From JBBPZK01 sp965219175 (lineage in GTDB: Bacteria > Actinomycetota > Rubrobacteria > Rubrobacterales > Rubrobacteraceae), in assembly GCA_965219175.1 (NCBI GenBank), contig CBDCNI010000001.1, forward strand, positions 372,001 to 436,000: a stretch of DNA of 64,000 nucleotides, written 5' to 3'. Under the pieces are notes generated by a model that did no database searches, was not told where the DNA came from, and was given only the letters and a program-made list of their open reading frames with translations. The position numbers and the translations under genes were made by a program. This document shows, in pieces, positions 34,616-43,974 of this stretch (position 1 is the first letter of the stretch; each line of letters opens with the position of its first letter).

Positions 34616-34651
34616 GGAGAACTCCTCCGACGCCGTTAACAATTCCCTTTA

Positions 34652-35173
34652 GTGTGGAGTAGTATAGTAACCGCTTTGTCGAAGAAAGGCCAAGACGGTT
34701 TCGCTGGAGCGCGCGGTTTTCTGACGGGCGGCTTCGTCTCGCTCGCGGCCCGGCTGGTCCTGGGCGGCGTGTTCCTGGTTGCGGGGGTGCTCAAGGCTCT
34801 CGACCCCGGTGGGCTTGCCTCTTCCATTCGCTCCTACGAGCTTGGCCTGCCGGAGTGGTTCGTTACCCTCTCGGCGCACGGGCTGCCGTACCTGGAGATA
34901 CTGCTCGGCCTGTACCTGACCGCCGGGCTCTTCACGAAGGTCTCGGCCTGGGTTTCGAGTGGTCTTGTGGTGCTCTTTATCTTTGCGCTCTTGCAGGGAG
35001 CCTTGCGGGGGCTGGAGATCGACTGCGGCTGCTTCGGCCCGAGCGCGGATACCTCTAACCTCTGGCTCGACGCCCTCCGCGACATCGGCCTACTTGCGCT
35101 GGGACTCCTGATAGCCTTTGCTCCGACCGGCCGCTTCAGCGTCGACGCACTGATCAGGAAAGACCGCTCCTAA
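34652..35173 (+). CDS. MauE/DoxX-family membrane protein
   Basis: 173 residues from GTG. Four membrane helices. AARLVLGGVFLVAGVLKALD near the N-terminus and IDCGCFGPSAD between helices are MauE features; the CGC cysteines are candidate redox residues. MauE/DoxX proteins replace DsbD in supplying electrons to periplasmic thioredoxins. The 36-base gap to the divergent TlpA-like gene suggests a shared control region. Start codon has a weak ribosome binding site, so a different start is possible. Confidence 0.82.
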   Translation: MWSSIVTALSKKGQDGFAGARGFLTGGFVSLAARLVLGGVFLVAGVLKALDPGGLASSIRSYELGLPEWFVTLSAHGLPYLEILLGLYLTAGLFTKVSAWVSSGLVVLFIFALLQGALRGLEIDCGCFGPSADTSNLWLDALRDIGLLALGLLIAFAPTGRFSVDALIRKDRS

Positions 35174-35277
35174 AGAATCTCGCCGGTTGGACGTTTCGGA
35201 TGATCTCGAAGAATGCGGCGGTCGTAATAGTCGGTATAAGAAGAACCGACTACGACCGACACACGAAGGAGTACCCC

Positions 35278-35850
35278 GTGAAGATCCCGCACGTCGCGCC
35301 CAACCAACTAGAGAATGCCGTAATGCGGTGGCTCGTGAGCTACAGCATCCCGATACTCCGAATTAGCCTGGGCGGAGTCTTCCTACTGTTCGGGGCCTTG
35401 AAGTTCTTCCCGGACGTCAGCCCGATAGAAGACCTGGCGTCGCGCACGGTCGGGGTTCTCACCTTCGGGTTGGTCCCTGCGGGCGTGAGCATGATACTGC
35501 TGGCGGCCCTTGAGTGCGTCATCGGGATCGGCTTGATCACCGGCCTGTACCCGCGTTTGACGCTGGTGTTGCTCGGCTTGCAAATGCTCGGCGCCATCTC
35601 GCCGCTAGTCATCTTCCCCGGTGAGATCTTCGCCGGAGCTTTCCACGCCCCGACTCTAGTAGGCCAGTACATCATCAAGGACGTGGTCCTTATAAGCGCG
35701 GGCCTCGTGCTCGGCGCAACCCTGCACGGCGGCCGGATCGTCACCGAACGCGTCCGCCGGGCCGAAGACTTCCGGAGCTACCCGGAACAGAGACTCCAGA
35801 AACTCGGGACACAAGAATCAGCGGAGGCGAAGCGTACAAAGAAGACCTGA
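35278..35850 (+). CDS. DoxX-family membrane protein
   Basis: 190 residues from GTG 35278 with AAGGAG 6 bases upstream; the open frame begins at 35200. Four helices: about 22-45 (PILRISLGGVFLLFGALKFF), 60-85, 95-110 and 130-150. The FGALKFFPDVSPIEDLA stretch resembles DoxX proteins of the YkgB type. No Cys pair like that of the preceding gene. Function unknown, probably redox- or quinone-related by family. Confidence 0.75.
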   Translation: MKIPHVAPNQLENAVMRWLVSYSIPILRISLGGVFLLFGALKFFPDVSPIEDLASRTVGVLTFGLVPAGVSMILLAALECVIGIGLITGLYPRLTLVLLGLQMLGAISPLVIFPGEIFAGAFHAPTLVGQYIIKDVVLISAGLVLGATLHGGRIVTERVRRAEDFRSYPEQRLQKLGTQESAEAKRTKKT

Positions 35851-35858
35851 GACTCTAC

Positions 35859-37679
35859 CTAGTGACGGTCGAGCTTTCGGGCGACCTCGTTCAGCCCGAT
35901 CCGGTAGCAGATGGAGCGGCCGTGGGGACATGTCGCCGGCAGGCGGCTGGTGAGCCAGCTCTTTATAAGGGCTTCCATCTCCGGCTGAGACATCCTGTCG
36001 CCCATTTTCACAGCTGAGTGGCAAGCTATGGTAGCCAGGATGCGGTCCTCGCGCCTGTGGCCCGGCTCGGTGCCCGAGACCGCCGCGAGCGCGTCCTTGA
36101 AAGCGCCGGCGATATCCTCGCTTCGCGCGGCGAGCGTCGAGATGACCGAGACTACCCGGAAGGAGCGTGGACCAAAAGGCTCCGCCTCGAAGCCGTAGAC
36201 GGCCAGCTCCTCCAGGCTCCCGGAGGCTGTCTCGGCTTCGCCGGGGGAGAGCTCGACCACTTCGGGGATAAGGAGACTCTGGACCGTCGCCGGACTCTCG
36301 GAGCCGTTGAGACGGTCGAGGATCGCCCGCTCGTGGGCGACGTGCTGGTCCACTATCCACATCGCCCCCGGCTCTCCCGGCTCCTCGACGAGTATGTAGC
36401 CCGCGCCTAACTGCCCGATCACATGAAGCTCATCCAACGACGCCCGCGGTAACCCGCCCCGCTCCGGCAACTCAACGAGCGTCTCCGTGGATGTCTCGGT
36501 AGATATCTCTGTCGGAGTTTTCGACGCCTCAGAGATTCGTTCCCGCGCCTCCTGTAAGTTACGGGGCGGCTGCGCCGGGTATATGGGGCGGCTCTCGGCG
36601 GCGTAGGAAGAGTAGCCCCGGCCCGGCTGCGGTGTGGGGAACCGTTCCTGGGTGAAGGCGGGCTGCGAACTCCTCGGCGTGGCGGCGGGAGCGGTTGGGC
36701 GCCACTCTATAGCCCGCCGGATGGCCGCCGCGACCGCTTCCCGCACCGCACGTTCCTCGGAGAAGCGCACGATCTGCTTTGTGGGATGCACGTTTACGTC
36801 CACTCGCCTCGGGTCTACCTCTATACGGAGTGCGACCGGCGGGTAGCGCCCCGATGGGACCGTCGCCCGGTAGGCGTCGTCGAGTCCCCGGTAGAGGTTT
36901 TCTCCCCTTACCCAACGGCCGTTCACCGAGACCGTCTGGCGCGAGCGGCTGCTCTCCGTCACGCTCGGGAGCGCCGCGTAGCCGCCTATCTTGAAAGCAC
37001 CCGACTCGTAAGCGACCTCCCGCAGGGCACGTGCTTTCGCGACGCCGTGGATCCGGGCCAGCCTCTCCAGCAACCCGCCCGCCGCCGGCAGGGAGAGATA
37101 GTCTCTCCCCGCTTCCGTCAGCCGGAAGGCGACCTCCGGGTGGGCCGTGGCGACGTGCGTCAACACCTCGACGATGGCCGCCCGCTCGGCCCGCGAACCC
37201 CTCAAGAACGCCCGGCGGGCCGGGACGTTGTAGAACAGCCGGTCAACCAGGATGGTCGTACCTTTCGGGTGGGACGCGGCGGAGACCACGGCTTCACCGC
37301 CGCCTTCCACGCTCACCTTCGTCCCCGCGCCTTCGCCAGTCGAGGTGGTCAGGGAGAAGGACGAGACGCTCGCGATGGAGGGGAGGGCTTCGCCCCGGAA
37401 ACCAAGGGTGGTGACGGACTCGATGTCCTTGACGGCGCTGATCTTGCTCGTCGCGTGACGCAGGACCGAGAGCCCGGCGTCCTCCGGCGTCATCCCGGAG
37501 CCGTCGTCCCGGACTAGCAGGTGAGAGGTCCCGCCGTCGCCGAGCTCGACCTCTATCCTGGAGGCTCCGGCATCCAGGGAGTTCTCGACCAGTTCCTTCA
37601 CGACGGAGGAGGGACGGTCGACGACTTCGCCCGCAGCGATCTGCTGGGCCACTCTCGGGTCGAGTAACCGGATGCTCAA
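35859..37679 (-). CDS. mutL: DNA mismatch repair protein MutL
   Basis: 606 residues from TTG 37679; the frame is open to ATG 37733, but MutL proteins begin at this SIRLLDPRVAQQIAAGEVVDRP sequence. GHKL ATPase domain: VENSLDAGA (Mg2+ ligand), DDGSGM, LRHATSKI and TLGFRGEALPSI. The middle is a Pro/Ser/Thr-rich linker (about 335-420). The C-terminal dimerisation domain has VDQHVAHERAILDRL, ATIACHSAVKMGD and CPHGRS. The DQHAAHERI-like motif is the endonuclease metal site in MutL homologues and here reads DQHVAHERA. MutS is not in the window. Mismatch repair by MutSL is unusual for Actinobacteria, many of which use NucS. Confidence 0.95.
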   Translation of the reverse strand: MSIRLLDPRVAQQIAAGEVVDRPSSVVKELVENSLDAGASRIEVELGDGGTSHLLVRDDGSGMTPEDAGLSVLRHATSKISAVKDIESVTTLGFRGEALPSIASVSSFSLTTSTGEGAGTKVSVEGGGEAVVSAASHPKGTTILVDRLFYNVPARRAFLRGSRAERAAIVEVLTHVATAHPEVAFRLTEAGRDYLSLPAAGGLLERLARIHGVAKARALREVAYESGAFKIGGYAALPSVTESSRSRQTVSVNGRWVRGENLYRGLDDAYRATVPSGRYPPVALRIEVDPRRVDVNVHPTKQIVRFSEERAVREAVAAAIRRAIEWRPTAPAATPRSSQPAFTQERFPTPQPGRGYSSYAAESRPIYPAQPPRNLQEARERISEASKTPTEISTETSTETLVELPERGGLPRASLDELHVIGQLGAGYILVEEPGEPGAMWIVDQHVAHERAILDRLNGSESPATVQSLLIPEVVELSPGEAETASGSLEELAVYGFEAEPFGPRSFRVVSVISTLAARSEDIAGAFKDALAAVSGTEPGHRREDRILATIACHSAVKMGDRMSQPEMEALIKSWLTSRLPATCPHGRSICYRIGLNEVARKLDRH

Positions 37680-37801
37680 GAAGCGACCTTCAAGAAGTAA
37701 CCTCCATCGTGGGAAACTCCCGGCATTGTACAACCGGAGGCAGGTTTTCCAACGGTCGGGTGTGTAGAATCTGGTCCTATGTGTAAAAAGAAGACAAGAC
37801 C

Positions 37802-38296
37802 ATGAGCGAGCCCGAACGTCCCGACGAACAGCGGCAGGAGTTGCCCCTGGAGGAAGTAGAGCGGCTCGTCGAGATCCTGCAGACGAGCGGCGTCGGGGAG
37901 ATCAACATTCGACAAGGCACACTCAGGATCACCGTGAAGTCAATGCCGCGAGCCTCCGGAACAACGGCCCCCGTCCCGGAGATGGAAATTCTCAGGGAGG
38001 ATGCCGGCTTCGAGGATGGCGCCGCGACCTCGAACAGCGGAGTTCCGAGTGGGCTGCACGCGATCCGCTCTCCCGTGGTGGGGACTTTCTACCGGGCGCC
38101 CGCGCCGGGTGAGGAAACTTACGTCGAGGTCGGGGATAAGGTCAAGGCCGGGCAGACCTTATGTATTATCGAGGCGATGAAGCTGATGAACGAGATCCCG
38201 ACGGACGTTTCGGGCGAGGTCGTCGAGGTCCTGGCCGAGAACACCGGGGCCGTCGAGTACGATCAGCCGCTTTTCTATCTCCGGCCGGAAGGCTAG
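37802..38296 (+). CDS. accB: Biotin carboxyl carrier protein of acetyl-CoA carboxylase
   Basis: 164 residues from ATG. The C-terminal biotinyl domain (about 85-160) holds the biotinylated Lys in IEAMKLMNEI, with IRSPVVGTFYRAPAP before it, an AccB-type thumb. A Pro/Ala/Gly linker of normal type precedes it. It carries CO2 between AccC and the transferase subunits in fatty acid synthesis. accC starts 6 bases later. Confidence 0.95.
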   Translation: MSEPERPDEQRQELPLEEVERLVEILQTSGVGEINIRQGTLRITVKSMPRASGTTAPVPEMEILREDAGFEDGAATSNSGVPSGLHAIRSPVVGTFYRAPAPGEETYVEVGDKVKAGQTLCIIEAMKLMNEIPTDVSGEVVEVLAENTGAVEYDQPLFYLRPEG

Positions 38297-38302
38297 ACCT
38301 CC

Positions 38303-39682
38303 GTGATAGGCAAGGTCCTGGTCGCCAACCGGGGCGAGGTCGCGCTGCGGGTCATCCGGGCCTGCCGGGAGCTCGGCATAAGGAGCGTGGCCGTCTACTC
38401 GACTGCAGACTCCGACTCGCTGCACCGGATGCTCGCCGATGAGGCCGTCTGCATCGGGCCTCCGCCCGCGACCGGCAGCTACTTGAATGTACCGGCGATC
38501 ATCTCCGCCGCCGAGCTTACGGGCGCGGACGCCATCCACCCCGGTTACGGTTTTTTGGCCGAGAACGCCCGCTTCGCGGAGATCTGCGAACGCTGCAACA
38601 TAAGGTTTATCGGGCCGTCATCGAGGATCATCGCCCAGATGGGCGACAAGGCAACCGCCCGGAATATCGCCGCCGCCGCCGGTGTCCCCGTGACCCCTGG
38701 CAGCGACGGGCTCTGCGAGAGCGTCTCCGAGGTAAAACGCGTTGGGGCGGAGGTCGGCTACCCGCTGGTCATAAAAGCGAGCGCGGGCGGCGGCGGCAAG
38801 GGGATGCGCGTTGTCCGGGCCGAGAAGGACGTGAAAGAAGCGTTCCTGGAGGCGAGCCGGGAGGCCGGGGCGAGCTTCGGCGACGGCTCGGTCTACGTCG
38901 AGCGCTACCTCGAAAGCCTGCGCCACGTCGAAGTTCAGGTCCTTGCCGACTCCTCGGGCGGGTTGAGCGTCTTCCCGGAGAGAGATTGCTCCGTCCAGCG
39001 CCGCTACCAGAAACTCATAGAGGAATCGCCCGCTCCGCACCTGCCCGCAGAGGTCCGCGAAGGGATGATGGGCGCCACCTCCTCGCTCGTCGGGTCGATG
39101 GGCTACGAGGGAGCCGGGACGGTCGAGTTCGTCTACTCGGAGGGTGAGTTCTACTTTATAGAGATGAACACGCGCTTACAGGTCGAGCATCCGGTAACGG
39201 AGATGGTGACCGGCGTGGACCTGGTAGCGGAGCAGATCCGGATAGCGGACGGAGATAGCATCGAAGGGAACGAGGCTCATACGCGGGCTGTTGGGCACGC
39301 GATGGAGTTCAGGATCAACGCCGAAGACCCTCGCCGCGGTTTCCTGCCTCAGACAGGACCCGTGGAGTTCTACAACCCGCCCGGTGGCCCCGGCGTCCGG
39401 GTAGACTCCCACCTCTACCCCGGATACAGGGTCCCCCCGAACTACGATTCGCTGCTCGCCAAGCTCATCGTCCACGCCGACGACCGGGACGCCGCCCTCC
39501 GGCGTGGCACGCGCGCCCTGGACGAGTTCGCCCTCGTGGGCCTCGAAACGACGTTGCCGCTCCACCTCGCCATAATCGAGGACGAAGAGTTCCAGCGAGG
39601 CGGGGTCTCGACCAGCTTCCTCTCCATGCGCGAGCTGAAGAACGAGAAGGGACTCCCACGGCTCGCCCTCATCGGAGCCTAG
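38303..39682 (+). CDS. accC: Biotin carboxylase subunit of acetyl-CoA carboxylase
   Basis: 459 residues from GTG. ATP-grasp enzyme that carboxylates biotin on AccB. Motifs: VLVANRGEVALRVIRACREL, HPGYGFLAENA, KASAGGGGKGMRVVR (ATP loop), ERDCSVQRRYQKLIEESP, FIEMNTRLQVEHPVTEMVTG and DPRRGFLPQTG. Length is that of single-subunit AccC. The transferase genes are not in the window. It forms a two-gene operon with accB. Confidence 0.96.
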   Translation: MIGKVLVANRGEVALRVIRACRELGIRSVAVYSTADSDSLHRMLADEAVCIGPPPATGSYLNVPAIISAAELTGADAIHPGYGFLAENARFAEICERCNIRFIGPSSRIIAQMGDKATARNIAAAAGVPVTPGSDGLCESVSEVKRVGAEVGYPLVIKASAGGGGKGMRVVRAEKDVKEAFLEASREAGASFGDGSVYVERYLESLRHVEVQVLADSSGGLSVFPERDCSVQRRYQKLIEESPAPHLPAEVREGMMGATSSLVGSMGYEGAGTVEFVYSEGEFYFIEMNTRLQVEHPVTEMVTGVDLVAEQIRIADGDSIEGNEAHTRAVGHAMEFRINAEDPRRGFLPQTGPVEFYNPPGGPGVRVDSHLYPGYRVPPNYDSLLAKLIVHADDRDAALRRGTRALDEFALVGLETTLPLHLAIIEDEEFQRGGVSTSFLSMRELKNEKGLPRLALIGA

Positions 39683-39827
39683 TTACCCCCAGGTGGCGGC
39701 CGGGCGTCATTTTGCGACAGCGGGTGCGTGTAGAAATCTATACTCGTCTCCGACGTGCTAACCTTTTACTCTCCGGCGGCGTATAAAGCGTACGCCGTTG
39801 CCGGAGGTGTCCTACCAGAGGAGAGTT

Positions 39828-40628
39828 TTGGCGCGAGAAGGCGCTCCGGAAGTGGATAAGAAAGAGCGGTTGAGCTTCGGTGGCATGGCGCGCCTCGATG
39901 GCCTGGACCTCTTCGGCCCGAATTACATGAGCGTCGCCTACCGCACCAAGAAGGGTGAGATCAAGGTCAAAGTCGAACCCTCGAATATCTGGAGGCCCAC
40001 CAATCCGACCCTGAGACGCGTCCTGCGCTGGCCGATACTACGCTCGTTCTTCTTCTGGGGACGGCTGCTCTTGCAGGCTGTCGGTTCGGTCTGGACCCTC
40101 GTCTTCTTCGCCGTAACGATGGGCGTGCTCTGGCTCGTCGTCCGGCTGCTGGAGATCGGCAGTGGAGGACCCGGTGTTCTCGGCGGCGTCTCCGGCTTTT
40201 TCGCCAGCTTTCCTATACTCCCGATCCTGGCAGTCTTCCTGCTCGCGATGAAATTTACCTCCATCGGCCGATACCACGGGGCCGAACACAAGGTAGTCGC
40301 CGCCTACGAAACTTACGGGGAGGTTACGTTCGAGGGCGCTCGCAAGAGCAACCGACTACATCCCCGCTGTGGGACGAACATCCTGCTCTACATAATTCTG
40401 GCCTCGCTCCTCGCCCCACTGATAAGCTGGCCGGGGTACTCCGCGGCGCAGTTCATCCTCATCTCTGAAGCGTGGTACGTCTTCGGGCAGAGCCGACCCT
40501 CCATCGCCATAGGCAACTTCCTCCAACGCTACTTCACCACAACCGAACCCACGCGCAAGGAGTTGGAAGTAGCCGTCGAGTCAATGGGCCAGCTCCTGAA
40601 ACGTGAAGAGAAACGGACGGTTAGATAG
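39828..40628 (+). CDS. DUF1385 membrane protein (YqhQ-like)
   Basis: 266 residues from TTG 39828, with GAGGAGAG 3 bases before; the frame opens at 39798. The N-terminal soluble part (GGMARLDGLDLFGPNYMSVA) is typical. Three or more helices follow (about 70-95, 120-140, 175-195). The conserved GRYHGAEHKVVAAYE and RLHPRCGTNILLYI motifs match DUF1385, suggested to be metal-dependent but uncharacterised. Expected to sit in the cytoplasmic membrane. Confidence 0.88.
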   Translation: MAREGAPEVDKKERLSFGGMARLDGLDLFGPNYMSVAYRTKKGEIKVKVEPSNIWRPTNPTLRRVLRWPILRSFFFWGRLLLQAVGSVWTLVFFAVTMGVLWLVVRLLEIGSGGPGVLGGVSGFFASFPILPILAVFLLAMKFTSIGRYHGAEHKVVAAYETYGEVTFEGARKSNRLHPRCGTNILLYIILASLLAPLISWPGYSAAQFILISEAWYVFGQSRPSIAIGNFLQRYFTTTEPTRKELEVAVESMGQLLKREEKRTVR

Positions 40629-40641
40629 AGTCGCCTTTTGT

Positions 40642-40661
40642 GCTGACCGGCTGAGAAGCTT
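40642..40661. repeat. 8-bp-phased GCTG repeat
   Basis: GCTG at 40642 and 40650, GCTT at 40658, spacers ACCG and AGAA. It lies between the convergent DUF1385 and SDR genes, close to both stops. The GCTGACCG unit also occurs at 9450. Confidence 0.6.
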
Positions 40662-40664
40662 TCT

Positions 40665-41405
40665 CTATACCTGTTCGGTCGGCATGATCAGGAGTTCGTT
40701 GACGTTGACCCGCTGGGGCTGGGTCACGGCGTATGCGACGGCGTTGGCGATGTCCTCGGACTCCAAAATCTCGATGCTCGTGATGGCGCTGACACCTTCC
40801 TGGGCTTCCTCGTCGGTTATGTGGTTCGTTAGTTCGGTCGCTACGGCTCCCGGTTCGACGACCGTCACCCGGATGCCATCACCGGCTACCTCACCCCTCA
40901 GCGCCTCGGAGATGGCGTTGACGGCGAACTTCGTCCCGGAGTAGACGCCGCTCGTCGGGCGGCTCCTGCGTCCGGCGACGCTTGAGATGTTGACTATGTG
41001 CCCCGAACCCTGACGCTTCATCGTCTCCACGGCTGCATCGGTGGTGTACAGAAGACCTAGCACGTTCACGTCGAACATCTGGCGCCACTCGCCGGAGAGG
41101 CTCTTCTCTATCTTTGAGAGGAGCATGACGCCCGCGTTGTTGACCAGTATATCGACCCGGCCGAACTCCTCTTCGGCTTTGCGGATCAGGCCGTGTGCCT
41201 GCTCCTCCTCGGTTACATCGCACTGCACCGTCAGCACGCGGGTCCCGCCGCTCTCCATCCTCTGCTTCAAGTCCGAGAGACGCTCCTCACGCCTGGCGGC
41301 AATCACCACGTGCGCGCCCTCGGCCGCCAGCGCCTCCGCCGTCGCCTCCCCGATACCGCTGGACGCTCCTGTTACGACCGCTACCTTACCGTCGAGCTTT
41401 GCCAT
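40665..41405 (-). CDS. Short-chain dehydrogenase/reductase
   Basis: 246 residues from ATG 41405, preceded by AGGAAGG; the frame is open to 41441. Classical SDR of the YdfG/serine-dehydrogenase-like branch: VTGASSGIGEATAEAL, AARREERL (NADP preference), NNAGVML, VNISSVAGRR, and YSGTKFAV as the YxxxK motif. The substrate cannot be told; close relatives act on 3-hydroxy acids. Confidence 0.9.
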   Translation of the reverse strand: MAKLDGKVAVVTGASSGIGEATAEALAAEGAHVVIAARREERLSDLKQRMESGGTRVLTVQCDVTEEEQAHGLIRKAEEEFGRVDILVNNAGVMLLSKIEKSLSGEWRQMFDVNVLGLLYTTDAAVETMKRQGSGHIVNISSVAGRRSRPTSGVYSGTKFAVNAISEALRGEVAGDGIRVTVVEPGAVATELTNHITDEEAQEGVSAITSIEILESEDIANAVAYAVTQPQRVNVNELLIMPTEQV

Positions 41406-41460
41406 GAGAAACCTTCCTATCAGACGTTTTTGCCGGAGCACATTCTACACACGTCCGGTA

Positions 41461-42471
41461 TCAGGAAGACGAGGTTCCGGCTGGGCTACCATCGGCTCCT
41501 CCAGAGGGGTCGGGGTCGCTGCCGGGTGTGGGGTCTCCGGCCAACACGGCTTCGGGTGGGTTCGTCAGGCGTAGGTAGGCGAGTGTCCAGTAACTGGAGT
41601 TGAAGGTGCCGATGATCGCCGAGAGGACGCAGAAAACAACCAGAAGGATAATGCCGCCCACGACGCCGACAGCTATCGCCGCGGCGGTGTAGTCCGCCCG
41701 AAAAAGCAGGATAGCCGGTCCGACCAGTAAGAGACCGAGAACTATTGTCGTTACGAACAGCGCGATGCCGATCCCGAGCCTCAGCCCGAGCTGTATCAGC
41801 CAGACCAACAGACTCCTCCCGATGTTGCGCCGGAAGAGACTGTGGCCGGTTCCTATCGACTCGCCGATTCGGTCCTGGTCTACGACCAGCCGCCGGAGCG
41901 ACCACTGCGCGATTATAGCGAGCGGGATGAAGACCAAGACAAACAGTGCAATGCCCGCTAGCGCCGCGATGACGACGACTATGATCCGCACCGCCGTTGA
42001 TTGTGTAATGAAGAAGACTCCGACTGCGGGCAGTCCTACGATCAGCGCTAGGGCCAACAACAATCCGAGGGAGATCAGCACGAACAAGACCTTCTGTCCC
42101 AGTAAGCGCCAGAAGTTGGCGGTTCCGGCTCTCCAGGTGGAACCGAAGCGGCGTTCCTCGCCACTATCGAGGGCGGCCACACTCTCCGCGAGGGCGCCCT
42201 GCGAGATCACAGCCAATACTATCCCGACCACTACGAGCAACACTACCAGCGTAATAGCTACTGCCAGGAAGAGAAAGAAGTTGGCCTGGATCCAGGCCGC
42301 AATATTCTTCAACGGCGCTGGGAAACCACCGGACGGAAATCTGCCCGATCCACCACCCGAGAAGTTAAAAGTGTACGAGCCCCCGGCGCCCGCGAAGAAT
42401 CCGAAGAACCACAAAAATTTGTTCCGCCAAGTCAGGCGGACGGCGCTTGATATTACCTCGCCGTAGTTTAT
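41461..42471 (-). CDS. Multi-pass membrane protein of unknown function
   Basis: About 336 residues with about six long hydrophobic helices and a Gly-rich loop (AGAGGSYTFNFSGGGSGRF). The layout (pairs of helices, an amphipathic region with ALAESVAALDSGEERRFGST) resembles the glycerophosphodiesterase-membrane-domain / DUF7847 type. Homology-like sequence begins INYGEVISSAVRLTWRNKF at 42471, overlapping the upstream stop (ATAA). There is no ATG, GTG or TTG there; the nearest is ATG 42567, deep in the upstream gene, or a TTG at about residue 19. The start is therefore unsettled. Confidence 0.7.
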   Translation of the reverse strand: MNYGEVISSAVRLTWRNKFLWFFGFFAGAGGSYTFNFSGGGSGRFPSGGFPAPLKNIAAWIQANFFLFLAVAITLVVLLVVVGIVLAVISQGALAESVAALDSGEERRFGSTWRAGTANFWRLLGQKVLFVLISLGLLLALALIVGLPAVGVFFITQSTAVRIIVVVIAALAGIALFVLVFIPLAIIAQWSLRRLVVDQDRIGESIGTGHSLFRRNIGRSLLVWLIQLGLRLGIGIALFVTTIVLGLLLVGPAILLFRADYTAAAIAVGVVGGIILLVVFCVLSAIIGTFNSSYWTLAYLRLTNPPEAVLAGDPTPGSDPDPSGGADGSPAGTSSS

Positions 42472-43895
42472 CCTTCGGCCTCTCTCAACACCCAGGTGTC
42501 TTTCATCTTGCCGCCGCTTGAGATGTTGACTACGTGTTTGCCGGGAGCGGCCACGCGGCTCAGGCAACCAGGGATCATCTCGACCACACTAAGGTCCTCG
42601 GGGTCGGGGGCGAGGACGAGCATCCGGTAGTCGGCGTAGGAGTCGCGCAGGATGAAACCGTCCGTCCCGTTGGTCTCGCAGAGGACGTGGGTGGAGAAGT
42701 CGATCATCTCCTGGGCTATGTACTCGACCGGGTTTTTCTCGACGGTCTTCCGGAACTTATCTACGGACTCCTTTGTCTCCTCCGGCCCGATCATCACCTC
42801 CTTGCCGCCGTAACCGCCCCGGCTCTTGACGACCAACTCCCCGAAGTGTTCCATCACGTACTCGCGTTCCTCCTCGACTGCAAGCGACCAGGTCGGGGCG
42901 TTCTGTATCAGGGGCTCTTCCCCGAGGTAGGTCCGAACCATCTCCGGCACGAAAGCTCCGACCCCCTTGTCGTCTATGACCTCGGAGTTCGGGGCGAAGA
43001 GGACGTGGACCTTTCCCTCTACGTGGCACTCCAGGAGTCCCGGTACTTCGGCGTAGAGCTTATCCTCGTCCACGCGTTCGTAGATCACATCTATCCGGCG
43101 GCCCGTCGGCTTGTGCAGCAAATAGCCGTCCCCGTCGATTCCGAGCTCTCCGGTCTCGGCCAGGACGGCGTTCATCTCTTCGGCGTAGATGTGATGGTCG
43201 AGGTAGAACTGGTCGGAGGGACCGCTCGAAACTACTGCGAGCGTCGCGTCTTTGCCTTTCGGGGAGGCGGCGCGCAGAGAGTCGCCGAGGCGGGCGAGCC
43301 AGCCGTCGAGGCTTCGTACGGGAAGTTCCGGGTAGGAGTTTGGGAAGAAGACTTCGCGGCTCATTTTGCGGCGGCGGGTCATGGCGGCAAGGCCGACGGG
43401 CATCTTTGCGTTCTCTTCTATGACGAGGTAGTCCCAGCCGCCAGTCTCTCCCGCTCTGCGGCTCTCGGTGGCTACCACGTCGAAGGCTATTTGCCGGACC
43501 GGCACCGGGCCGAAGCGGTTGGGGGTCGCGGTGTCGTAGAGGATGCTCGATTCGATCACGCTTCGCGGGACGACTTCTTCCTTGCCGGCTTCTAGGCGGC
43601 TCAAGAAGACGTTGATGGCCTGCATCCGCTGGACGAGGCCTCGCTCCAGTCGCTCCCAATCGGAGGCGGGGACTAGGCGGGGGATCCAATCAGTCGGGTG
43701 CGTCTTGTCTCCTTCGTGTATCCCGAAAGCGTGTTGCTCGTCTAGGAGAAGGCCGTGCGCCCGGCGCTGTTTCTCGTCCCAGTTCTCCGGTCCCGTGCGT
43801 TCCAGTTCTTTCAGAATTGGCCTGTAGATCCGGCGCGGGCTGTCGTCTGGGAGAAAAACTTCGTTGGTTCCTGGGAGTTTGCGCTCTAGTCTCAT
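42468..43895 (-). CDS. Circularly permuted ATP-grasp family protein
   Basis: 475 residues from ATG 43895 (MRLERKLPGTNEVF); the longer frame to 44192 overlaps another gene and has low-quality sequence. Features of the type-2 circularly permuted ATP-grasp fold: VPVRQIAFDVVATES and YLVIEENAKMPVGLAA at about 145-185, IDVIYERVDEDKLY, LFAPNSEVIDDKG, and VVKSRGGYGGKEVMIGPEE as the ATP-binding region. Such proteins make peptide-like bonds in small-molecule or peptide tags, often beside alpha-E and transglutaminase genes; neither is here. Substrate unknown. Confidence 0.78.
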   Translation of the reverse strand: MRLERKLPGTNEVFLPDDSPRRIYRPILKELERTGPENWDEKQRRAHGLLLDEQHAFGIHEGDKTHPTDWIPRLVPASDWERLERGLVQRMQAINVFLSRLEAGKEEVVPRSVIESSILYDTATPNRFGPVPVRQIAFDVVATESRRAGETGGWDYLVIEENAKMPVGLAAMTRRRKMSREVFFPNSYPELPVRSLDGWLARLGDSLRAASPKGKDATLAVVSSGPSDQFYLDHHIYAEEMNAVLAETGELGIDGDGYLLHKPTGRRIDVIYERVDEDKLYAEVPGLLECHVEGKVHVLFAPNSEVIDDKGVGAFVPEMVRTYLGEEPLIQNAPTWSLAVEEEREYVMEHFGELVVKSRGGYGGKEVMIGPEETKESVDKFRKTVEKNPVEYIAQEMIDFSTHVLCETNGTDGFILRDSYADYRMLVLAPDPEDLSVVEMIPGCLSRVAAPGKHVVNISSGGKMKDTWVLREAEG

Positions 43896-43974
43896 GTGAT
43901 CGGAATTATACTGATGTAATGCGGGTAAGTGTTTAGATGAGAACCAGGGAACGTTATGTACAAGAGGAGCGGCC

